From the NCBI GenBank assembly GCA_963582065.1, contig CAUZRQ010000002.1:1-64000 (forward strand): a stretch of 64,000 nt of DNA, in the 5' to 3' direction. Source of the DNA: UBA8437 sp963582065 (GTDB lineage Bacteria > Planctomycetota > Planctomycetia > Planctomycetales > Planctomycetaceae). Made by a program: the position numbers and the translations under genes. The notes beneath the pieces are model-generated. The model had not been told where the DNA came from, did not search any database, and saw only the letters and a list, made by a program, of their open reading frames with translations. Positions 9,040 to 18,519 of the stretch are shown piece by piece. The number at the start of each line of letters is the position of its first letter. Position 1 is the first letter of the stretch.

Positions 9040-10422
9040 CTACACCAGGATTTCCTTGACCACGTCGCCGTAGACATCGGTCAGCCGGAAGTCTCGGCCG
9101 GCGTAGCGGTAGGTCAGCTTCTTGTGGTTCAGCCCCAGCAGGTGCAGCATGGTGGCATGCAGGTCGTGGAAATGGACCTTGCCGCTGACGGCCTCCATGC
9201 CGTGATCATCGGTCGACCCGTGGGCGATTCCGCCCTTCACGCCGCCACCGGCCATCCAGAACGTGAACCCGGTCGAGTTGTGGTCCCGGCCGTCGGGCTT
9301 CTTGACGTGCGGCGTGCGTCCGAATTCGCCGCCCCAGACGACCAGGGTGTCCTTGAGCATGTCACGTTGCTTGAGGTCATCGAGCAGGGCGGCGATGGGT
9401 TGATCGACGGCCCGGCAGTTGGCGGTCAGCCTCTTCTGCAGTCCCCCGTGCTGGTCCCAGTTGGCATGAGACAGTTCGATGAAGCGGACTCCAGCCTCGG
9501 CCAGCCGCCGGGCCAGCAGGCACTGTCGACCGAAGTTGTCGGTCGGGCCGGCGTCGACGCCGTAGGCTTCCTGGGTCTTGGCGGTTTCTCCTGAGAGGCC
9601 AAGCACCTTGGGCAGTTCCGACTGCATCCGGAAGGCCAGTTCGTACGACTCGATCACGCTCTCGAGCTGCTCGTCGGACTGGCGTCTTTCGATCAGCCCG
9701 CGGTTGAGCGACTGCACGAAATCGATCTGGCGACGTTGCAGCGACCGATCGAACCGCGGGTTCTTGAGGTTGCCGATGGTGGCGGCCTTCAACGACTGGC
9801 CGAGCTGCCCGATGCGGGTGCCCTGGTAGACGGCCGGCAGGAACGAGCTGCCGTAGTTCTGGGCGCCGCCGACGCGGCTGGGCGGGTTGAGCGTGATGAA
9901 GCCGGGCAGGTTGGCGTTTTCGGTGCCCAGGCCATACAGCACCCAGGCGCCCATCGACGGGCGAACGAACTGGAAGCTGCCGGTGTGCAACTGCACGAAG
10001 CACTCGGGGTGGCTGGGCACGTCGGCGTGCATGCCGTTGAGAACGCAGAGGTCGTCGGCATGGGTGGCGACCTTGGGGAACAGCTCCGAGATCCACTGTC
10101 CGCTCTGGCCGTGCTGCTTGAAGGTCCAGGGCGATTCCATCAGCTTGCGGTTCTTCTTGCCCGGAGCCGGCTTGCCGCTGTCGACGGCCAGTTGCGGCTT
10201 GTGGTCGAAGGTGTCGACGTGCGACGGACCGCCTCGCATGCACAGGAAGATCACCCGCTTGGCCCTGGGGGCGAAGTGCGGCTTGAGCGGCGCCAGGGCG
10301 TCCTGTCGCTTGGTGTCGGCCGCGGCCGCCTCGGCGGCCAGCCCGGCCAGGGCCGCGTAACCGAAGCCACAGGAAAGTCCCTTGAGCAGGTCGCGGCGCG
10401 TGGGGGTCGTCGAAAACATCAT
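9040..10422 (-). CDS. DUF1501 family protein with Tat-type signal
   Basis: A 460-residue member of the DUF1501 family, abundant in planctomycetes and distantly related to sulfatases/alkaline phosphatases; the biochemical role is not established. The N-terminus carries a twin-arginine signal (TRRDLLKG, then an Ala/Gly-rich hydrophobic stretch ending near AAAA), so export to the periplasm is expected. Family motifs seen include FLCMRGGPSHVDTFDHKP, GGEFGRTPH, GRDHN and the C-terminal DLHATMLHLLG. It follows the DUF1549/1553 cytochrome gene on the same strand after 45 bp, the usual pairing of these families, and ends in a strong terminator, so the two form an operon. Confidence 0.9.
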   Translation of the reverse strand: MMFSTTPTRRDLLKGLSCGFGYAALAGLAAEAAAADTKRQDALAPLKPHFAPRAKRVIFLCMRGGPSHVDTFDHKPQLAVDSGKPAPGKKNRKLMESPWTFKQHGQSGQWISELFPKVATHADDLCVLNGMHADVPSHPECFVQLHTGSFQFVRPSMGAWVLYGLGTENANLPGFITLNPPSRVGGAQNYGSSFLPAVYQGTRIGQLGQSLKAATIGNLKNPRFDRSLQRRQIDFVQSLNRGLIERRQSDEQLESVIESYELAFRMQSELPKVLGLSGETAKTQEAYGVDAGPTDNFGRQCLLARRLAEAGVRFIELSHANWDQHGGLQKRLTANCRAVDQPIAALLDDLKQRDMLKDTLVVWGGEFGRTPHVKKPDGRDHNSTGFTFWMAGGGVKGGIAHGSTDDHGMEAVSGKVHFHDLHATMLHLLGLNHKKLTYRYAGRDFRLTDVYGDVVKEILV

Positions 10423-10467
10423 GAGTCGATTCCGTCTTGAAGAATTGATCGCTGGTGGTGTGGTGGG

Positions 10468-13041
10468 TTACTGGAGGTACCGGAACTCGGCGCAGGCCAT
10501 CAGTGACTGGCAGAGTCCCGACCAGGCCTGCAGTTGTTTCCTGGCGTCGTCGCCGGTGGGCAGGCTGGCGATCGTGTCGCGGACCAATCCGGTGGCGGCG
10601 GCGGTTTCGGCGTCGGAGGGGGTTCGTCCCAGTGCCAGTTGGTAGGCCTGTCGCACGCGGGCGGGATCGTCGGCGGAGCCGGCCAGGATTCGCCTGGCCA
10701 TGTGGTCGGACTGCTCGATCACGAAGCTGCTGTTGAGCAGGAACAGCGCCTGGGCCGGCACGGTGGTCACCTCGCGGCGACCGACGATGATCGAGGGCTC
10801 GGCAAAATCGAACAGCCGCAGCATCTCGGGCAGACGGTTGCGGATGATCGGCAGGTAGACGCTGCGGTACCGGTTCGATTCGTTGATCCGGCGAGTGAGA
10901 TTGGGGTTACGGCCGACGTTGACGTCGCCGATCTCGGCGACAACCGACTGCTTGCGGGGCTTGGGTTCGAGTTGTCCGCTGGCGGTCAGCATCGCGTCGC
11001 GAATCGATTCGGCGTCGAGCCGACGGTGGTTCATCCGCCAGAAGAGCGTGTTGTCGGGGTCGCGGGCGGTGCCGGCGGTTGTCGGAGAACTCGAGAGCCG
11101 GTAGGTCCGGCTGAGGACGATGGTGCGGATCAGTGACTTGACCGACCAGTTGTTCTGCCGGAACTTCAACGCCAGGTGATCGAGCAGTTCGGGGTGCGAC
11201 GGCCGCTGGCCCATCGCTCCGAAATTGTCAGGCGTCGTGACCAGGCCGCGGCCGGTCAGGTGGTACCACACCCGGTTGGCCATCACCCGGGCCGTCAGCG
11301 GGTTGTCGTCATGAACCAGCCAGTCGGCCAGTTCGAGACGCCCGCTCTGCTTCGTGTTGATCTTGGCAGCCCCTTCGAGTCGAACCACCTGCAGGAAGCC
11401 GCGGGCGACGCTGTCACCCAGCGTGCGGATGTTGCCGCGGATGTGCACCCGGCAGTCGGCCGGTGAACCGTCGCGGACACCCATGGCGACCGGACCGCTG
11501 GGTCTCTTGGCCCCGCCACCCTTTTTCTTCTTCTTTTTCCCGCCGCCTCCGCCGCGGAGTTGCTGGATCTGCTTGTTGATCTTCCTGAGGCGGATCCGGA
11601 TGGGCTTCAGGGCCCGGTTGGCCTGCTTCTTGTTCTTCTTCACCTTGTCGCTGAGCTTGGCGCGTGCCTCGTTGAGTTCCCGTTTCACTTCCTTCTGTCG
11701 GGCGATCAACTGCTTGAGCCGCTTCGCGTTGCCGGGCTTCTGGACCGGCTTCCTGGCCGGTGCGGGTGTCTTCTTGGCGACCGGCTTGTCGGCCGGAGCG
11801 GGCTTGGCGGCCGTGCCGACCGGTTCGAGCGGGGAGAGCTTGCCGGCTTGCCGGTTGCCCTGTCCGCCGGTGGTGCCGTAGAGAGTTTCGGTGCTGCGGA
11901 AGATCCCGGCCAGGGCGTAGTAGTCCTCGGTCGGGAACGGATCGAACTTGTGGTCGTGACACCGGGCGCAACTGACCGTCAGCCCCATCACGGCCCGGGT
12001 GGTGATGTCGATCTGTTCGTCGACGATGTTCATCTGGAATATCGCCTTGTTGCGTTCGTTGAGCGACTTGGGACCCATCGCCAGGAAGGCGGTGGCGATC
12101 TTCAACCGGTTCCGTTCGGCGGGTGTCTTGGCTTCCAGCAGGTCCCCGGCCACCTGTTCGCGGACGAAGCGGTTGTACGGCAGGTCGCGATTGAACGTGT
12201 CGATGACATAGTCGCGGTACCGCCAGGCGTGGGGGAACGTGTAGTTGCGTTCCATGCCGGTCGATTCGGCGTACCGGACGACATCGAGCCAGTGGCGGCC
12301 CCAGCGTTCCCCGAAGTGAGGCGACTTGAGCAGGCGGTCGACGAGTGCCTCGAGTGCGTTGGGACGCGTGTCGGCCAGGAAGGCCCCGAGTTGTTTCGGC
12401 GTGGGGGGCAGTCCGACCAGGTCGAAGTGGAGCCGGCGGGCGAGGGTGGCCTTGTCGGCATCGGCGACCGGTGCCAGGCCGGCGGCCTCGATCCGTGACA
12501 GGATGAAGTGATCGATCGGATCCTGCGGCCAGCGACCGTTCTTGACGGCGGGCAGGGCCGGTTCGATGGGTGGCTGAAACGCCCAGTACCGCCGTCCCGC
12601 CTCGATGTTGATCTCGCGGCGGATCAACGACGCGGTTGCTCCCTTGCGGGGATCCGGGGCACCCATCTTGACCCAGCGGACCAGGTCGGCGACCTGTTGT
12701 TCGGAGAGTTTCTCCTTGGGGGGCATCTCGAGCCCCTCGTACTTGACCGCTTCGATCAACAGGCTCTCACCCGGTTTGCCCGGCACCACCGCCGGTCCGC
12801 TTTCGCCTCCCTTGGCCCAGCCCTGGCGGCTGTCGAGCAGCAGCTCTCCCTTGACCGACTTGGCCTTGGCCGAATGGCAGCCGTAGCACCTGGAGACCAG
12901 CAGCGGCCGGATCTTCTTTTCGAAGAACGTCAGTTGCTCGGCCGTCGGCTTCGGGACCGTCTTGTCCGCCGGCTTGTCGGCCGCCTGGAGCGGTGAGAGC
13001 AGGCAGAGGCAGGCGGCGGACAGTGCGAGGAGTCGTGTCAT
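10468..13041 (-). CDS. Planctomycete cytochrome C / DUF1549 / DUF1553 protein
   Basis: An 857-residue exported protein with a clear signal peptide (MTRLLALSAACLCLLSPLQA). A PSCyt1 cytochrome-like domain carries one heme-binding motif, CYGCH, at about residues 52-56. A DUF1549 (PSCyt2) domain follows, containing the conserved CARCHDHKFDP, and then a C-terminal DUF1553 (PSD1) domain. Between the last two lies a Lys/Arg-rich, probably coiled-coil linker with a run of Gly and Lys residues (plus-strand poly-T/TTC tract at about 11520-11560). The family is thought to be periplasmic and redox-linked, but its reaction is unknown. It is the upstream gene of a pair with the DUF1501 gene and diverges from the Nramp gene. 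Confidence 0.9.
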   Translation of the reverse strand: MTRLLALSAACLCLLSPLQAADKPADKTVPKPTAEQLTFFEKKIRPLLVSRCYGCHSAKAKSVKGELLLDSRQGWAKGGESGPAVVPGKPGESLLIEAVKYEGLEMPPKEKLSEQQVADLVRWVKMGAPDPRKGATASLIRREINIEAGRRYWAFQPPIEPALPAVKNGRWPQDPIDHFILSRIEAAGLAPVADADKATLARRLHFDLVGLPPTPKQLGAFLADTRPNALEALVDRLLKSPHFGERWGRHWLDVVRYAESTGMERNYTFPHAWRYRDYVIDTFNRDLPYNRFVREQVAGDLLEAKTPAERNRLKIATAFLAMGPKSLNERNKAIFQMNIVDEQIDITTRAVMGLTVSCARCHDHKFDPFPTEDYYALAGIFRSTETLYGTTGGQGNRQAGKLSPLEPVGTAAKPAPADKPVAKKTPAPARKPVQKPGNAKRLKQLIARQKEVKRELNEARAKLSDKVKKNKKQANRALKPIRIRLRKINKQIQQLRGGGGGKKKKKKGGGAKRPSGPVAMGVRDGSPADCRVHIRGNIRTLGDSVARGFLQVVRLEGAAKINTKQSGRLELADWLVHDDNPLTARVMANRVWYHLTGRGLVTTPDNFGAMGQRPSHPELLDHLALKFRQNNWSVKSLIRTIVLSRTYRLSSSPTTAGTARDPDNTLFWRMNHRRLDAESIRDAMLTASGQLEPKPRKQSVVAEIGDVNVGRNPNLTRRINESNRYRSVYLPIIRNRLPEMLRLFDFAEPSIIVGRREVTTVPAQALFLLNSSFVIEQSDHMARRILAGSADDPARVRQAYQLALGRTPSDAETAAATGLVRDTIASLPTGDDARKQLQAWSGLCQSLMACAEFRYLQ

Positions 13042-13231
13042 CGTGGGGACCCTTCGGGGTCACGGGTGTTGCAGGGGTTTGTGGACCTGTTCTGATGCGC
13101 CGCCGACGGAGGTTATTTGCCCGTGGGCAGGGCGAAAACGGACCCGATCGGTCCATCGTAAGGTATCGGTGATCGATTCTGGTATCATGCTTCGTCCTAC
13201 CGGAATTCGGCGGGCTGAGAGAGGAAATGGG

Positions 13232-14965
13232 ATGAGCGAATCGGAGCAGGCCAGGGCTCCCGAGCTGCCAGGGGCCACGTCGGCTGAGACGGAGCGCGAG
13301 CCGTCCGTCGAGAACCCCTACGCGAGGTCGGTGGACTCGTTCCAGGAGCCCCCCAAGACTTTCTCCGCCATGCTCAAGCACCTCGGACCCGGGATGATCC
13401 TGGTCGGATCGATCGTGGGGTCCGGCGAGTTGATCATGACGACCAAGCTGGGGGCCGAGGTCGGTTACCTGCTGCTGTGGTTCATCCTCGCCTCCTGTTT
13501 TCTCAAGGTCGTCGTGCAGGCCGAACTGGTTCGTTACACGATGTCGAGCGGGAAGACCTTCCTTGAGGTCTACAACAGCCTGCCGGGACCGGGACTTCAG
13601 CGTCCGAAGTGGCTGACGATCCCCTGGCTGGCGACGGTGCTGGTGGGGTTTGTCGCCGGTGTGGCCCTGTTCAACTACGTGGATTCGGAGACAAGTGTCC
13701 TGGGACTGGATCCGGTGGTCTGGATTCCGGCCCTGGTGTTCGCGCTGTTGGCGGTTGCCGCCGTCGTGATCGGCCGACAACCAGCCATTGGGGATTCTTC
13801 GGCCGAGCGACCCCGGATCAACTGGTTCATGTGCGTCTACCTGGTCAGCGTGCTGTTGATGTACATCAACGGCGGAGCGATTGTCGGCGGAGCGGGGCAG
13901 GCCGTCGAGTTGGCCCTGCCGGGCAAACTGGGCGAAAACGGTTCGGTGATCTGGACCGTCGTCGTGGCGATCGGTGCCGCCGCCATTCTGCTTTCGGGTG
14001 GCTACAACGTGCTCGAACGCGTTTCGATCGGCCTGGTGTTCACCTTCACGTTGATCACGATCGCCTGCACGGTCCTGCTGCAGTGGACCGGTTACGCGGT
14101 CACCTGGGACGACATCCGCAGCGGACTGGAATTTCGGATCTTCCCCAACAACCTGATGGCCGGCCTGGCCGCCTCGACCATCGTGATGACCGCCCTGGCC
14201 GCCTACGCGGGCACGGGGATCGGTCACTACGAGATGATCACCTACACCTACTGGTGCGTCGAGAAAGGCTACGCGCGGAACACCGGTGAGAGCGTACCGG
14301 GAGATGAGTGGCCGAGGAGGGCACGCGGCTGGGTCAAGGTGATGTACACCGACGTGTTCCTGACGATGATCGTCTACACCGTCAGCACGCTCTGCTTCTA
14401 CTTCCTCGGCGCGGCGATTCTCAACGAGAAACAGATCGATCCGGATGCCAAGCAGACGCTGTCGACCCTGCAGGAGATGTACACCTCGGTGATCAACGAA
14501 TTCTCTACCGGGGCCCTGGCCAGTTGGGCGGCCACCGGTTTCATCGTCGGTGCCTTCTTCGTGCTGTTTTCGACCGTGCTGGCCGGAGCGGCCGGCGGTG
14601 CGAGGCTCTTGACCGACGCGTTTTGCGTGATGAGGCTCATCGATCCGGCCGACTATCCGGCCAGGCAGAAGTCGATCCGCATCCTGATCTGCGTGTCGCT
14701 GGTCACCGCCACCACGATGTATTCGATGTTCACCAACCCGCCGCTGATGCTGATGATCGCCAGCCTGGTTTCGGTCGTCTTCTATCCCGCCCTGGCACTG
14801 GGGACGATCTGGCTGAGACACCGACGGGTTGACGAGCGGATTCGCCCGTCAACATTGACAACGATCTTCCTGTGGATCTGCGGCCTGGCCTTGGCAGTGA
14901 TTTCGCCCGCGGTCGTGATCTACGCCCTGGCGCTGAAGAATGGATGGTTGCCGTCGCCGGTTTAG
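13232..14965 (+). CDS. Nramp family metal-ion transporter-like protein
   Basis: A 577-residue polytopic membrane protein with about 11 hydrophobic segments. The first segment region, HLGPGMILVGSIVGSGELI, matches the TM1 region of the Nramp (SLC11) family of proton-coupled divalent-metal transporters, and the long extra-membrane inserts are like planctomycete members. I chose the ATG at 13232 because a GAGAGGAA ribosome-binding site precedes it and the protein then begins with a short polar N-terminus; the open frame to the left overlaps the divergent cytochrome gene. Substrate cannot be read from sequence: the canonical DPGN metal motif of TM1 is replaced by VGSG, so this may be one of the non-canonical members that do not carry Mn/Fe. 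Confidence 0.8.
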   Translation: MSESEQARAPELPGATSAETEREPSVENPYARSVDSFQEPPKTFSAMLKHLGPGMILVGSIVGSGELIMTTKLGAEVGYLLLWFILASCFLKVVVQAELVRYTMSSGKTFLEVYNSLPGPGLQRPKWLTIPWLATVLVGFVAGVALFNYVDSETSVLGLDPVVWIPALVFALLAVAAVVIGRQPAIGDSSAERPRINWFMCVYLVSVLLMYINGGAIVGGAGQAVELALPGKLGENGSVIWTVVVAIGAAAILLSGGYNVLERVSIGLVFTFTLITIACTVLLQWTGYAVTWDDIRSGLEFRIFPNNLMAGLAASTIVMTALAAYAGTGIGHYEMITYTYWCVEKGYARNTGESVPGDEWPRRARGWVKVMYTDVFLTMIVYTVSTLCFYFLGAAILNEKQIDPDAKQTLSTLQEMYTSVINEFSTGALASWAATGFIVGAFFVLFSTVLAGAAGGARLLTDAFCVMRLIDPADYPARQKSIRILICVSLVTATTMYSMFTNPPLMLMIASLVSVVFYPALALGTIWLRHRRVDERIRPSTLTTIFLWICGLALAVISPAVVIYALALKNGWLPSPV

Positions 14966-15122
14966 CTGCAGGTTTGGCCACTTCGGGGCGAAAAACTCGA
15001 GCCGCAGTCTCGGTTGGATCGATATCTGTTGATAGGATGTGTTCTCGGGATATAATTGGATAGTGGCGACGCGGCGGTCGTCACCATCGACAAAACAACA
15101 AGTGAGTTGGGAGACAACCGGA

Positions 15123-16469
15123 ATGCTCTCGATCGAAGGTGGTTCGGGTCATCGTTTCTGTGACGGCGTTTCGCGTCGTTCGTTCCTCCAGATCGGCAGT
15201 TTGGGCTTGGGTGGCCTGACGATGGCCGAACTGATGCGGGCCCAGTCGCAAGCGACCAACGGGGCCCAGGGCGACACGAAGAACAAGGCGGTCATCATGA
15301 TCTTCCTGGCCGGGGGCGTGTCCCACCAGGACTTCGTCGATCTGAAGCCGGATGCTCCCAAGGCGGTGCGAGGCGAATTCAACCCGATCGCGACCAACGT
15401 GCCGGGCATCGAGATCTGCGAGCTGGCGCCGCGGATGGCCAAGATGGCCGACAAGTTCGCCATCATCCGTTCGATCGCCGATTCCGACGGTGCTCACGCG
15501 GCGACCCATTGCTGGAGCGGTGTGCGACGTGCCGACCAGTCCCGGATGCAGCAGCCGTCGATCGGCTCGTTCCTGGCCAAGGAACTGGGCAGCCGTGACT
15601 CGATGGTGCCGGCCTACATGGGGCTGACCAAGACCTGCGGTCACAAGCCGTGGAGTGACGTCGGTTTCCCCGGCAAGCTGGGGCGGGCCTACGCTCCGGT
15701 CAAGCCCGACGGCGATGACATCAAGGCCATGTCCCTGAAGGGCATCACGCTCGACCAGCTCAACAACCGCAAGAAGCTGCTCTCGGCCTTCGACGGTTTC
15801 CGCCGTTCGGCCGACAACGCCGTGTTCCGAGGCGCCGACGCGATCTACGAACAGGCCTTTGACGTCTTGACCTCCAGCAAGCTGCTCAACGCCCTGGACG
15901 TCTCGAAGGAGGACCCGAAGATCCGCGAGCGTTACGGCAAGGGTTCGCCCAAGAACGTCAGCGATGGTCCCCCGGTCTGGAACGAGCAGGTGCTGATCTG
16001 CCGTCGTCTGATCGAGGCCGGCGTGCGATGCGTCACGCTGGGCTTCGGCCGCTGGGATTACCACGGCAACAACTTCGGCCAGATGAAGCAGCGACTGCCG
16101 TTGGTCGACCAGGTGCTCAGCGCCCTGGTCACCGACCTGCACGAGCGGGGCATGGACAAGGACGTGACCCTGCTGGTCTGCAGCGAGTTCGGTCGGACGC
16201 CGAAGATCAACAAGAACGCCGGCCGGGACCACTGGCCACCGGCCAGTTGTGCGGTGATGGCCGGCGGCGGCCTGCGGACCGGACAGGTGATCGGGTCGAC
16301 GACCAAGGATGCCGGGCATCCCGACAAGCGTCCGGTGAAGTACCAGGAGATCCTGGCCACGATCTACCACAACATGGGAATCAACCCGAAGGGCTTCATC
16401 CGCGACGACGCCGATCGGCCCATCAAGTTGCTCAACCAGAACCCCAGCCCGCTGCACGAACTCGTCTAG
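15123..16469 (+). CDS. DUF1501 family protein (stand-alone copy)
   Basis: A 448-residue DUF1501 protein with an N-terminal Tat-like segment (SRRSFLQIGSLGLGGL). The ATG at 15123 is preferred over earlier in-frame codons because it follows a GGGAG ribosome-binding site and puts the twin Arg near residue 19. Motifs seen: IFLAGGVSHQDFVDLKP, CSEFGRTP, GRDHWP and the C-terminal ATIYHNMGI. Unlike the other two DUF1501 genes here it has no DUF1549/1553 partner. A strong hairpin terminator follows. Enzymatic role unknown. Confidence 0.88.
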   Translation: MLSIEGGSGHRFCDGVSRRSFLQIGSLGLGGLTMAELMRAQSQATNGAQGDTKNKAVIMIFLAGGVSHQDFVDLKPDAPKAVRGEFNPIATNVPGIEICELAPRMAKMADKFAIIRSIADSDGAHAATHCWSGVRRADQSRMQQPSIGSFLAKELGSRDSMVPAYMGLTKTCGHKPWSDVGFPGKLGRAYAPVKPDGDDIKAMSLKGITLDQLNNRKKLLSAFDGFRRSADNAVFRGADAIYEQAFDVLTSSKLLNALDVSKEDPKIRERYGKGSPKNVSDGPPVWNEQVLICRRLIEAGVRCVTLGFGRWDYHGNNFGQMKQRLPLVDQVLSALVTDLHERGMDKDVTLLVCSEFGRTPKINKNAGRDHWPPASCAVMAGGGLRTGQVIGSTTKDAGHPDKRPVKYQEILATIYHNMGINPKGFIRDDADRPIKLLNQNPSPLHELV

Positions 16470-16494
16470 CGGGACGGGACAAGTCGACGATTAC

Positions 16495-16527
16495 CGGGAG
16501 CCGGTCTCTTCACGAGGCCGGCTCCCG
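16495..16527 (+). terminator. Hairpin terminator between convergent DUF1501 and uxuA genes
   Basis: CGGGAGCCGGTCTC pairs with GAGGCCGGCTCCCG, giving a 14-bp stem with one G-U pair and the loop TTCAC. It is followed on the plus strand by TTGGTTT, a short T-rich tract. The stem could also stop transcription from the convergent gene, but the T tract favours the plus strand. Confidence 0.8.
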
Positions 16528-16532
16528 TTGGT

Positions 16533-17555
16533 TTAACCCGCCACCGCGTCGAGCAATCCGCGGATGTAGCCGACCGTCCAGGCTCGTCCCCGGTGGTTCC
16601 AGCCCTCGTCGCCTTCCATCTGCGGCACGTGGTCGGGGATCAGGAAGCCGCGGAAGCCGACGTCCTTCAGCGTGCGGATGGTCTCGACCGGGTCGCAGTT
16701 CCCGTCTCCGAGGAAGCACTCGGTGAAATCTTCGATCCCGCCCTGCACGTCGCGGAAATGGACGTAGAAGATCCGGCCCTGGCTGCCGAAGTGCCGGATT
16801 GCATCCAGCACTCCCTCACCGGCTTTCATCTCCGACCAGCATCCGTGGCAGAAGTTCAGCCCGTGCATGGGTGAGTCGAACGTTTCGAGTGCCTTGCGGA
16901 AGCAGTCGAAACCGTGGAACAGTCGCGGGACCCGACCCAGGGCGGCGTCCACCGGCGGGTCGTCGGGATGCAGGGCCAACCGGACTCCGGCCGCCTCGCA
17001 CGCCGGCAGGATCCGTTCGAGATACCAGCAGTAGTTGTCCCACATCTCCTCGACGGTGTAGTCGCGGTCGGGGTGTGCGGTTGAGTTCTTGTGCTGGAAA
17101 CGGTCGTCGTCGGTGGAGGTCGCCAGTTGGTGGTCGTAGCGGGTCGCCAGGGCACCGCCCCGCACCGGCTGGGTCTTGCTCGTCCGCCAGACGCCCGTCG
17201 GCATGAAGTGGTAGCCGAGGATCGGGATGCCGGCCCGGCCCATGTTGGTGACGGTGGCGACCATGTGATCGAGTTGCTCGTCTCGTCCGGGCAGCCCCAG
17301 CATGATCTTGTCGTAGAACGTCACGGGGACGTTTTCGAGTGACATCAGGCGGAGTTCCGCCGTGTTGACCCGTTCCCGCAGCCCCGCCAGGTCCTCGAAT
17401 TCCCAGCGGCTCTCGCCGGGCAGCTGTGCCGTGTTCATCTGGATGTCGTCGACACCGCACTGCTTGATGTAGGCCAACAGGGAATCGGAGGTGAGTCGGA
17501 ACTGCCCGAGTCCGACTCGGATGGGGAGTTCGTCGAGTTGCGTGGCGGGGATCAT
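16533..17555 (-). CDS. uxuA: Mannonate dehydratase (UxuA family)
   Basis: A 340-residue TIM-barrel protein of the mannonate dehydratase family, which converts D-mannonate to 2-keto-3-deoxy-D-gluconate in hexuronate catabolism. Family signatures present are RLALHPDDPP, GLNFCHGCWSEM, IFYVHFRDVQG, ECFLGDGN and IPDHVPQMEGD, with the His and Cys residues expected for metal binding. The start is set at ATG 17555 (MIPATQLDELPIRVGLG); the open frame further upstream would overlap the hisF promoter and has no family similarity. It diverges from hisF. No other uronate gene is nearby, so it may act alone or within a scattered pathway. Related sugar isomerases share the fold, so the exact substrate is an inference. 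Confidence 0.8.
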   Translation of the reverse strand: MIPATQLDELPIRVGLGQFRLTSDSLLAYIKQCGVDDIQMNTAQLPGESRWEFEDLAGLRERVNTAELRLMSLENVPVTFYDKIMLGLPGRDEQLDHMVATVTNMGRAGIPILGYHFMPTGVWRTSKTQPVRGGALATRYDHQLATSTDDDRFQHKNSTAHPDRDYTVEEMWDNYCWYLERILPACEAAGVRLALHPDDPPVDAALGRVPRLFHGFDCFRKALETFDSPMHGLNFCHGCWSEMKAGEGVLDAIRHFGSQGRIFYVHFRDVQGGIEDFTECFLGDGNCDPVETIRTLKDVGFRGFLIPDHVPQMEGDEGWNHRGRAWTVGYIRGLLDAVAG

Positions 17556-17688
17556 CGGGGCGGACCGTGAGGGGAAATGGGGATCACTACGGGTGCGTTT
17601 CGGGTGCCATTGTGGCACATTGACGTTGGGTGAGGCGAGGCATACAGTTGAGACGCTCGAGCGGTGCGAGTGGGAGACGAAGACCACG

Positions 17689-18471
17689 ATGCTGGCCAAG
17701 CGGATCATTCCCTGCCTGGATGTGCACGCTGGCCGGGTGGTCAAGGGTGTGAACTTCGTCAATCTCCGCGATGCCGGCGACCCGGTGGACATCGCGGCCG
17801 GTTACGAGGAGGCGGGGGCCGACGAACTGGTGTTCCTGGACATCACGGCCAGCCACGAGGGCCGCGACATCATGCTCGAGGTGGTCCGTCGGACCAGCGA
17901 AGTGGTCTTCATGCCGCTGACCGTCGGCGGCGGAATTCGCACGCTCGATGACATCCGCTGCCTGCTCGAGGCCGGTTGCGACAAGGTCTCGATCAACTCG
18001 TCGGCGGTCAGTGATCCGAACCTGGTCCGCGAGGCGGCGCTGCGGTTCGGCAGCCAGTGCATCGTGGTCAACATCGATCCCAAGCGGGTCGATCGCCAGG
18101 GGGAGGAGTTCTGGGAGGTGCACGTCAACGGGGGGCGGGTGCCGACAGGGCTCGAAGCAGTCGATTGGGCGCGGGAGGCCGAACGGCTGGGTGCCGGTGA
18201 GATTGTGCTGACATCGATGGATGCCGACGGCACTCAGAATGGGTATGATATCCCCATGACGCGGGCTGTTTCGGCGGCGGTCAAGATCCCGGTTGTCGCC
18301 AGTGGCGGTGCCGGGGCGCCTGAACATCTGTGCGAAGTCGTCACCACCGGGGGTGCCAGTGCCGCCCTGGCGGCGAGTATCTTTCATTACGGAACCTACA
18401 CAATTGCCGAGACCAAGCGGTTTCTCGCCGAGCGAGGTGTCGTGGTGAGAACTGACGGGCTGGCAGCCTGA
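17689..18471 (+). CDS. hisF: Imidazole glycerol phosphate synthase cyclase subunit HisF
   Basis: A 260-residue (beta/alpha)8 barrel. HisF takes ammonia from HisH and cyclises PRFAR to IGP and AICAR in histidine synthesis. Clear family motifs: MLAKRIIPCLDVHAGRVVKG with the catalytic Asp 11, LTVGGGIRTLDD, DKVSINSSAV, TSMDADGTQNGYD with the second catalytic Asp, and VVASGGAGAPEH. The ATG at 17689 is the natural start, with TGGGAGA 12 bp upstream. Length is as usual for the family. No other his genes are in the window. Confidence 0.97.
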   Translation: MLAKRIIPCLDVHAGRVVKGVNFVNLRDAGDPVDIAAGYEEAGADELVFLDITASHEGRDIMLEVVRRTSEVVFMPLTVGGGIRTLDDIRCLLEAGCDKVSINSSAVSDPNLVREAALRFGSQCIVVNIDPKRVDRQGEEFWEVHVNGGRVPTGLEAVDWAREAERLGAGEIVLTSMDADGTQNGYDIPMTRAVSAAVKIPVVASGGAGAPEHLCEVVTTGGASAALAASIFHYGTYTIAETKRFLAERGVVVRTDGLAA

Positions 18472-18519
18472 GTTGCCGGGGCGTGTTCCCGGTTGAGTCC
18501 AGAGGGAGTCAAGACCAAG

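Noticed and set aside
12767..14821. Long minus-strand frame covering the Nramp gene
   Set aside because: His/Gln/Asp/Arg-rich translation with no domain, overlapping a well-supported polytopic membrane protein on the other strand.
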